A stretch of DNA of 64,000 bases. Origin: CATOSD01 sp034422735. Lineage in GTDB: Bacteria; Chloroflexota; Dehalococcoidia; Lucifugimonadales; CATOSD01. The stretch spans positions 1-64,000 of the forward strand of contig DAOUJL010000057.1 in assembly GCA_034422735.1 (NCBI GenBank), written 5' to 3'. The position numbers and the translations under genes were made by a program. The notes under the pieces are model-generated. The model ran no database searches, was not told the DNA's origin, and saw nothing but the letters and a program-made list of their open reading frames with translations. Positions 58,577 to 64,000 of this stretch are shown piece after piece (the stretch's first letter is position 1; the number at the start of each line of letters is the position of its first letter).

Positions 58577-60238
58577 GTGGCACTTGCAGACAAGAAAACA
58601 CCAGAAACGGGGCCAAGCTTGACCAACCAAGAGGCAGTACTCGAAACAACCGGACCTCCCCAGCCCTGGGAGACTCCCAATCTCCTTCCCGATTCCTATT
58701 CGTCCGACGGCTACGCGCCTGAGCCGGCGCTGACCGCGGTCATAGACGTAGGCTCCGGCTCGGCCCGGGCCGTGGTGATGCAGCTGAACACCGGCGGCGT
58801 GCAGATCCTGGCCCAGCAGCGCCTCGCCCTCAACCTGATGAGCCATGTGGACCGGAACGGCGCGCTCGACACCGAGGGCGTGGACAGCACTCTGGACGCC
58901 GTCGAGGACTTCGTCCAGGTGTGCCGCGGATACGGCGTGACCACCATCCACGCCGTGGGAACCGAGGCCCTGCGAAGGTCGCGGAACGCCTCCGAGATCA
59001 CCGAGGCCGCCCGCCGCAGATACGGCGTGGACTTGCGCATAATCAGCGGCTACGAGGAGGCGGGTTTCTGCTTCATCGGGGCCGCGCAGGGCCTGCCGGT
59101 CACGCGGGGCCTGCTGGCCGACCTCGGCGGTGGCAGTACAGAACTCGTGGGGTTCTCCGGGCGGACCATGGACACCCGGAACTCGCTCCCGCTCGGCAGC
59201 CTGCGGCTGGCCAACCGCTTCCGGCTTACGGACCGGCCCGCCCCTGAAGACATGCACGCATCATACCAATACGTCCGCAAGTACCTGCACGAGACCGGGA
59301 TTCCCCGCCTGGAGCAAGAGGATGTTCTGGTGGGCACAGGCGGATCGATGCGGCTGTTGTCCAAGCTGGACAGGCGGAAGCGTATCTATCCGCTTCACAC
59401 CATTCACGGCTACTGCATCGCCGCGAGGGCTCTGTCCAAGATGGTAGACCGGCTCGCTTCCCGCAGCATGGAGGAGCGCTCCAGAATCCCGGGCATGAAC
59501 CCGGAGCGCACCCACTCCATCGTGGGCGGCGCCGTGGTCGCTCATGCGCTGCTGGAGCACACGGCGGCCCAGTACATAATGGTGTCCGGCCACGGGCTGC
59601 GGGAGGGCCTGGCGCGACAGCCGGAGCCGGTTCTCGAGGACGGCCGGGTATCCCTGATGCCTCTGGCAGCCGTTCGCCGGAACACGCTTGACGACCTGAT
59701 GGGCCGGTTCGCGCCGCGATTCACCCGCCGCGGAGCGCGCCGCGCCGCTCTGGCCGGCAGCATCGCCCGCACCGTGTGGGGAGAGCGGCACGCCACCCTC
59801 GCGTCGTCCCTCGGATGCGCAGCACTGCTCCTGGACATCGGCAGCGCCGTGGACTTCTACAACCGGCACAACCGGGCCGCATCTTTCCTGACCCGGACGG
59901 ACATGCCGGGCTTCACGCACCGCGAATCCGCCCAGATGGCGGGAATCCTGCGGATGGCCGAGGGCAGGAAACTGCCGAAGCGTTACCGCAAGACCCACAT
60001 TCTGACCGAAGAGGACCTGGGGCACATGGGCCAGGCGGCCCTGATGCTGGTCCTGGCCGACGAGCTGGAACGCAGGCTGCCTCCACACGCCGGCGTCGAA
60101 TCTGTTAATATGGCGTCGGGCAGCGGCGGCCTTGTGATTCATACACCGAATTGGTCGAGTTCATCCGCCCCTGACCTCCACAGGCGTTGGAGGAGTGAGT
60201 TCGACCGCCCAGTTCAGATTTGCCGAGGTGAGCCATGA
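58577..60238 (+). CDS. Ppx/GppA-type phosphatase
   Basis: 553 residues. An ASKHA-fold Ppx/GppA domain occupies residues about 50-340: AVIDVGSGSARAVVMQL, TIHAVGTEALRRSRN, IISGYEEAGFCFIGAAQGLP and LLADLGGGSTELVGF. The C-terminal part is helical and HD-like, as in exopolyphosphatases. It would release phosphate from polyphosphate or (p)ppGpp. GTG 58577 lacks a clear ribosome binding site; TTG 58619, 6 bases after GGGG, is a likely alternative. It overlaps the next gene by 4 bases. Confidence 0.9.
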   Translation: MALADKKTPETGPSLTNQEAVLETTGPPQPWETPNLLPDSYSSDGYAPEPALTAVIDVGSGSARAVVMQLNTGGVQILAQQRLALNLMSHVDRNGALDTEGVDSTLDAVEDFVQVCRGYGVTTIHAVGTEALRRSRNASEITEAARRRYGVDLRIISGYEEAGFCFIGAAQGLPVTRGLLADLGGGSTELVGFSGRTMDTRNSLPLGSLRLANRFRLTDRPAPEDMHASYQYVRKYLHETGIPRLEQEDVLVGTGGSMRLLSKLDRRKRIYPLHTIHGYCIAARALSKMVDRLASRSMEERSRIPGMNPERTHSIVGGAVVAHALLEHTAAQYIMVSGHGLREGLARQPEPVLEDGRVSLMPLAAVRRNTLDDLMGRFAPRFTRRGARRAALAGSIARTVWGERHATLASSLGCAALLLDIGSAVDFYNRHNRAASFLTRTDMPGFTHRESAQMAGILRMAEGRKLPKRYRKTHILTEEDLGHMGQAALMLVLADELERRLPPHAGVESVNMASGSGGLVIHTPNWSSSSAPDLHRRWRSEFDRPVQICRGEP

Positions 60239-61056
60239 ACGAAAACGGACATTCGAACTTCCCGATGGGACCCCGATACGGCAGCCACCCCTACGACAGC
60301 GAGTACCCCGGCCGTCTTATCATCGTGGAGGGCATCGACGGCTCCGGCAAGAGCACTCAGTTGGACCTGCTGGGAAAGTGGCTGACGAGCCGCAATTATG
60401 TCACGGTGTTCACCGAGTGGAACTCCTCCCCCATAGTCAAGCGTAGCACCAAGCGGGGCAAGGCGGAGAGGCTGCTTACGCCCATGTCCTTCAGCCTCAT
60501 CCACGCCGCCGACTTCGCCAACCGCGTCTACACCCAGATACTGCCCGCCATCAAGGAGGGCACCATCGTCCTTGCGGACCGCTACGTCTACACCGCTTTC
60601 GCCCGGGACAGCGCCCGCGGCGTCGACCGGGACTGGCTGCGGCGCGTCTACTCCTTCGCTATCCGGCCCTCCCTGGCCCTGTACTTCAAGGTGCCCCTGG
60701 ACGAGTCCATCCGCCGCATAGTAGGGCGGGACGAACTGGGCTTCTACGAGTCCGGCCAGGACGTCAATCCCACCTCCAAGCGGGAGAAGGCGTTCCGCAA
60801 GTTCCAGGGCGCGATACTCGAGGAGTACGACCGGCTCACCAGCGAGTTCGAACTGGTGACCATCGACGCCACCCAGCCCATTCACGAGCAGCAGCAGATG
60901 GTGCGAAAGCTGGTGGAGCCCATGCTGCCCGGCGTCATGCGGACGCCCGGCCACAGCGTCACCGACGCCCTTGTCAGCACCGGCCTCACGGGGCGGTACC
61001 TCCAACCCTCCGGCTCCCGCCGAACGCCGGAACTCATCAACGCCTCCGACGGTTAA
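60235..61056 (+). CDS. thymidylate-kinase-like P-loop protein 1
   Basis: 273 residues. The Walker A loop is EGIDGSGKSTQ with Lys39; LADRYVYTAF is the DR(Y/H) catalytic motif of thymidylate kinases; residues beyond about 215 are an extra tail. Longer than housekeeping Tmk (about 210). ATG 60235 overlaps ppx (ATGA). With ppx and a second homologue it forms a three-gene unit, so its phosphate donor or acceptor may be polyphosphate-related rather than dTMP. Confidence 0.85.
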   Translation: MNENGHSNFPMGPRYGSHPYDSEYPGRLIIVEGIDGSGKSTQLDLLGKWLTSRNYVTVFTEWNSSPIVKRSTKRGKAERLLTPMSFSLIHAADFANRVYTQILPAIKEGTIVLADRYVYTAFARDSARGVDRDWLRRVYSFAIRPSLALYFKVPLDESIRRIVGRDELGFYESGQDVNPTSKREKAFRKFQGAILEEYDRLTSEFELVTIDATQPIHEQQQMVRKLVEPMLPGVMRTPGHSVTDALVSTGLTGRYLQPSGSRRTPELINASDG

Positions 61057-61099
61057 TCCACGAGAACACGAGCGCCAAACCCAACTGCGAGACGGAACC

Positions 61100-61792
61100 A
61101 TGACTACGCCCAGATTCTACGGACACACCCCACTGGACCTGGGGCAGAAGGATATGCCCGGACACCTCATAGTCATCGAGGGGACCGACGGCGTTGGCCG
61201 CTCTACCCAGATTGCCCTCCTCAAGGAGTGGCTGGAGACGGAAGGCCACGCCGTGATGGACACCGGCTTCCGGCGCTCCGAGCTTACGGGCAGCGGCATC
61301 GACAGGGCCATGAGGGGCCACACGCTGGATCTCCTCACCCTGAACCTCTTCTACGCCACGGACCTTTGGGACCGGTTGGAGAAGGGCATAGTGCCCGCGC
61401 TGGAGGCGGGAATGGTGGTGCTGGCCGACCGCTACATCTACTCCATCATGGCCCGCGCGCGCGTCCGCGGTGTCCCGGCTCGCTGGCTGGACGACATGCT
61501 GGAGTTCGCCATCATCCCCCACCAGGTGTTCTACCTGGACATCGACGTGGACCACCTTCTGCCCCGCGTGCTGGCGTACCGGGAACTGGACCACTGGGAG
61601 TCGGGAGAGGACTTCCTGCCAAGGGCCGACCGGCACGACAGCTTCGTGGAGTACCAGGAATCGCTGCTGAAGGAGTTCCACAGCCTGGCGGATCAGTACG
61701 ACTTCGAGACGGTAGACGCCCGCCAGAGCGTGCGAGAGGTATTCGAAACGCTGCGGCAGGGAATCAGGGACGCGATAGAGGCCGTCGTCTGA
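61100..61792 (+). CDS. thymidylate-kinase-like P-loop protein 2 with Arg in Walker A
   Basis: 230 residues from ATG 61100. The fold follows copy 1 (HLIVIEGTDG, LADRYIYSIMARARVRG, YRELDHWESGEDF), but Walker A reads GTDGVGRSTQ, so the phosphate-binding Lys is Arg34 (codon CGC). That change usually weakens ATP binding; the protein may pair with copy 1 as a non-catalytic partner or use another donor. It starts 43 bases after copy 1. A long hairpin at 61834-61874 lies downstream. Confidence 0.85.
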   Translation: MTTPRFYGHTPLDLGQKDMPGHLIVIEGTDGVGRSTQIALLKEWLETEGHAVMDTGFRRSELTGSGIDRAMRGHTLDLLTLNLFYATDLWDRLEKGIVPALEAGMVVLADRYIYSIMARARVRGVPARWLDDMLEFAIIPHQVFYLDIDVDHLLPRVLAYRELDHWESGEDFLPRADRHDSFVEYQESLLKEFHSLADQYDFETVDARQSVREVFETLRQGIRDAIEAVV

Positions 61793-61833
61793 CCTGACCC
61801 CATACCGACCAGGATACCCAGGCTCCATCTGCT

Positions 61834-61874
61834 GATACTCCTGCGAGCAGGCCGTCACCCTGCCCAGGAGTATC
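61834..61874 (+). terminator. two-part stem-loop after the ppx-tmk-tmk unit
   Basis: GATACTCCTG at 61834-61843 pairs perfectly with CAGGAGTATC at 61865-61874; inside, GCAGG (61847-61851) pairs with CCTGC (61859-61863). The whole forms a stacked 15-bp hairpin followed by ATTTCAATC. It is weak in T, so it may be a terminator or a leader structure for the synthetase gene that starts 84 bases later. Confidence 0.55.
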
Positions 61875-61958
61875 ATTTCAATCAAGCTACATCCTCACCA
61901 ACTCTGTAGGTATGCCCGTTGTGCCTCGAAGGCATTTCGGCTTACCTGGGACGACGAA

Positions 61959-64000
61959 ATGATTTCAGAAGAAAGATATCTACATAGGCTCTTTGCGTCT
62001 CAAGCGTCCAGGAGCCCGGACACCGCGGCAATAGTATTTCCCGACGGCCAGACTTCCTATGCCGAGCTGGACCGGGAGACGGACGCGCTCGCGGCCTATC
62101 TTCGCCGGTGCGGCGTTACTACCGATGACCCGGTGGGCATATTCATGGAGACATGCCGCGAGTACATCGTGGCGACCATCGCGACTCTCAAGGCCGGCGG
62201 GGCCTTCATGCCAATTGCCCTTGATACTCCTGACTCTTTGCTGCGGGCCATGCTGTCTGAGTCGCAACCGAAGGTCGTGCTCACCAAGGCGCAACATCTG
62301 CCCAGATTGAGTCAGACCACCCAGACGCAAGTGTTGCCTCTGGACAGCGACCGATCCTGGGGCCGGCTGGACTCGGGAGACCACTGCGCACGCGTCGCTG
62401 ACAAAGATATGGTCTTTCTCCCCTACACGTCAGGCACGACGGGAGACCCGAAGGGAGTGATGCAGACCAGCGGTGCCGTGGTCTCTTCCTATTTCGCCAG
62501 GTACCAGTTCAGCTCTTACAGCGTTGGGGACAGGGTTGCCTGCAACATCTTCTTCTTCTGGGAGTTCCTGCGCCCGCTGCTGAAAGGCGGGACCGTGTAC
62601 GTCATCCCCGATGATGTCGTGTTCGTCCCGCGCGCTCTCACAAGGTTCATCGCGGAACATAGGATCACCGAGATTCTGTTTACTCCGTCCCTGCTCCAGG
62701 CAGTTCTGAACTCTTCAGACCGCGACCGGCTGCGGGAGCAGCTCTCGTCCCTGCGAGTCGTGTGGCTGAACGGAGAGGTGGTGCCGGTCAGCCTGCTGAA
62801 GCAGGCGCTGGACTCTCTGCCCTGTTCCGCCCGGATATTCAACACCTACAGCATCAGCGAGACCCACGATGTCTGCACAGTCGACCTGACCGACCTGTGC
62901 GTCGACGGGATGGACACCTGCCCCGTGGGGTTCGCCATGGACGGCGTGAAGGTCATGGTACGTCCACAGGGAGAGTCCGACCTGATTTCGGCTGGCGTCG
63001 GGGAGTTGATGATTGGGGGCCGGGGCCTGTCCCGCGGCTATCTGGGCAGGCCCGACCTGGATGCCCAGAGTTTCGTCTACTGGAACGGGGAGCGGTACTA
63101 CGCCACCGGCGACCTGGCCGAGGTAGCGCCGGACGGCATGGTCACCATCATTGGCCGCACCGATTCGATGGTCAAGATCAGGGGCTACAGCGTTTACCTG
63201 GGCGCCATCGAGGAGACTCTGCGCAAGCACTGTGACGTTGCCGATGCGGCGGTTGTGGCCGAACCCGTGGACGAGACCACCAAGCGGCTGGTCGCCTACG
63301 TCGCCCGCGGCCCGCAGGCGACCTGGAAAGTGGACGCAAGGAGCGGAACGAGCAGGGAACTGCGCGCCCTGCTGGAGCGGTACCTGCCGGTTTACTCGGT
63401 GCCCACTCATTTCATGGAACTGGAGTCACTCCCGATAAACCAGCAGACAGGGAAGCTGGAACGCAAGGCCCTGCCGCCATTGCAGAGGGGAGGGCAGGCC
63501 CTCAAGGAGCGGATAGCGCTGGCGGACAACGCCACCGCCGCCGAGCGGCGTCATGCCCTGCGGGTGCTGTGGGCCGAAGCCCTGGAGGTCGACAGCGACG
63601 GTCTGGAGGACGACTGGAACTTCTTCGATCTCGGCGGCCACTCCCTGGCGGGCCTGAGTCTCACCCTGGACGTTGAGAAGACGTTTGGGATCGAGCTCAG
63701 CGGCGCCGAGGTCTACGAGTACCCCACCATCGCGGAATTGGCGGAATTCCTGGAACATCGAGGACAAAACATGACAACCAAAGAAATGCTGGCCGAAGAC
63801 TCAACCCTGGACGCGGACATCTCACCAAAAGGGAACGCACCCAAAACCCGCCTGAGCGAGGCGTCTTCGGTCTTCTTCACCGGGTCGACCGGGTTCCTGG
63901 GGGCCTTCCTCCTCGACGAGCTACTGCGCAACACCGGGCCGAACACGCGTTTCTACTGCCTGGTACGAGACCGGACGGACGGGCGGGGAGAATCCGCGAA
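61959..64000 (+). CDS. adenylation-carrier-reductase protein (CAR/NRPS-like), cut by window end
   Basis: At least 680 residues, open to the edge. The adenylation domain spans about residues 10-500: YTSGTTGDPKGV (A3), NTYSISETHD (A5), YYATGDLAE (A7), GRTDSMVKIRGYSVYLGAIEE (A8) and QQTGKLERKAL (A10 Lys). A carrier domain follows with FFDLGGHSLAGLS (phosphopantetheine Ser). The last visible part, VFFTGSTGFLGAFLLDELL, opens a Rossmann thioester-reductase domain. The enzyme should activate an acid or amino acid, load it on the carrier and release it as an aldehyde. There is no condensation domain before the A domain. ATG 61959 has only a weak ribosome binding site. Confidence 0.9.
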   Translation, partial: MISEERYLHRLFASQASRSPDTAAIVFPDGQTSYAELDRETDALAAYLRRCGVTTDDPVGIFMETCREYIVATIATLKAGGAFMPIALDTPDSLLRAMLSESQPKVVLTKAQHLPRLSQTTQTQVLPLDSDRSWGRLDSGDHCARVADKDMVFLPYTSGTTGDPKGVMQTSGAVVSSYFARYQFSSYSVGDRVACNIFFFWEFLRPLLKGGTVYVIPDDVVFVPRALTRFIAEHRITEILFTPSLLQAVLNSSDRDRLREQLSSLRVVWLNGEVVPVSLLKQALDSLPCSARIFNTYSISETHDVCTVDLTDLCVDGMDTCPVGFAMDGVKVMVRPQGESDLISAGVGELMIGGRGLSRGYLGRPDLDAQSFVYWNGERYYATGDLAEVAPDGMVTIIGRTDSMVKIRGYSVYLGAIEETLRKHCDVADAAVVAEPVDETTKRLVAYVARGPQATWKVDARSGTSRELRALLERYLPVYSVPTHFMELESLPINQQTGKLERKALPPLQRGGQALKERIALADNATAAERRHALRVLWAEALEVDSDGLEDDWNFFDLGGHSLAGLSLTLDVEKTFGIELSGAEVYEYPTIAELAEFLEHRGQNMTTKEMLAEDSTLDADISPKGNAPKTRLSEASSVFFTGSTGFLGAFLLDELLRNTGPNTRFYCLVRDRTDGRGESA

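Noticed and set aside
1..64000. tRNA, rRNA or transposase genes
   Set aside because: I read the intergenic stretches on both strands and saw no cloverleaf-like sequence, rRNA segment or transposase motif; a covariance search could still find something I missed.

Overview
The window is high-GC bacterial DNA and most resembles a Chloroflexota genome of the Dehalococcoidia/SAR202 type. The reasons are: a complex I operon without nuoEFG; a dense set of FAD- and folate-dependent demethylating enzymes, GMC, SDR and aldehyde dehydrogenases; tiny zinc-ribbon and desulforedoxin genes; and frequent TTG/GTG starts. This placement is inferred from gene content only; there is no rRNA or other phylogenetic marker. 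I saw no tRNA, rRNA, CRISPR array or transposase.

Layout. 1-2.5 kb: a gene-poor, AT-richer edge and two tandem zinc-finger/pRiA4b-ORF3-like genes. 2.5-15.4 kb (minus): one long nuo operon, A-B-C-[hicB-hicA]-D-H-[PaREP1]-I-J-K-L-[VOC]-M-N-LmbE, with a good promoter before nuoA. Three non-Nuo modules sit between subunit genes, and NuoI carries a tail of four 32-residue repeats. 15.5-23.1 kb (plus): a secreted Thr/Pro-rich surface protein, an HdrD-like membrane Fe-S protein, two very small genes, an aldehyde dehydrogenase and lipA with a perfect terminator hairpin. 23.2-23.5 kb (minus): two desulforedoxin-like micro-genes. 23.6-33.8 kb (minus): a one-carbon/demethylation cluster (dimethylglycine dehydrogenase-like, reductive-dehalogenase-like, MetF, DmdA/GcvT-like, alpha/beta hydrolase, sarcosine-oxidase-like, SDR). 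34-42.8 kb: a lipoprotein with four Cache-like repeats, a PfkB homologue lacking its catalytic Asp, a phosphotriesterase-family hydrolase, an S9 peptidase, a Tyr-phosphatase-like protein, a YCII protein, a cupin and an SDR.

42.8-53 kb holds the most coherent catabolic unit: a tight minus-strand operon ureA-ureB-ureC-deoxyribosyltransferase-like-hyuA-hyuB-amino-acid-oxidase, divergent from an NCS2 nucleobase permease and a DUF1330 gene. I read it as a system for taking up and dismantling cyclic ureides (hydantoin-like or purine/pyrimidine-derived), with urea hydrolysis and oxidation of the released amino acid. The urease alpha subunit keeps all metal ligands but has an altered active-site flap, and no urease accessory genes are present here. 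53-58.5 kb: amidohydrolase, methyltransferase, DUF1989 protein and GMC oxidoreductase. 58.6-61.8 kb: a ppx-tmk-tmk operon whose second kinase has Arg in place of the Walker A Lys. 62 kb to the edge: an adenylation-carrier-reductase (carboxylic acid reductase/NRPS-like) gene, cut by the window end.

Two families of short palindromic G-rich intergenic repeats recur through the window. Their tails appear to supply ribosome-binding sequences for two genes and stop codons for two others. The nuo complex (quinone side), the HdrD-like protein and the many flavin dehydrogenases suggest a respiratory heterotroph feeding electrons from methylated amines, amino acids and alcohols to quinone by routes other than a NADH module.
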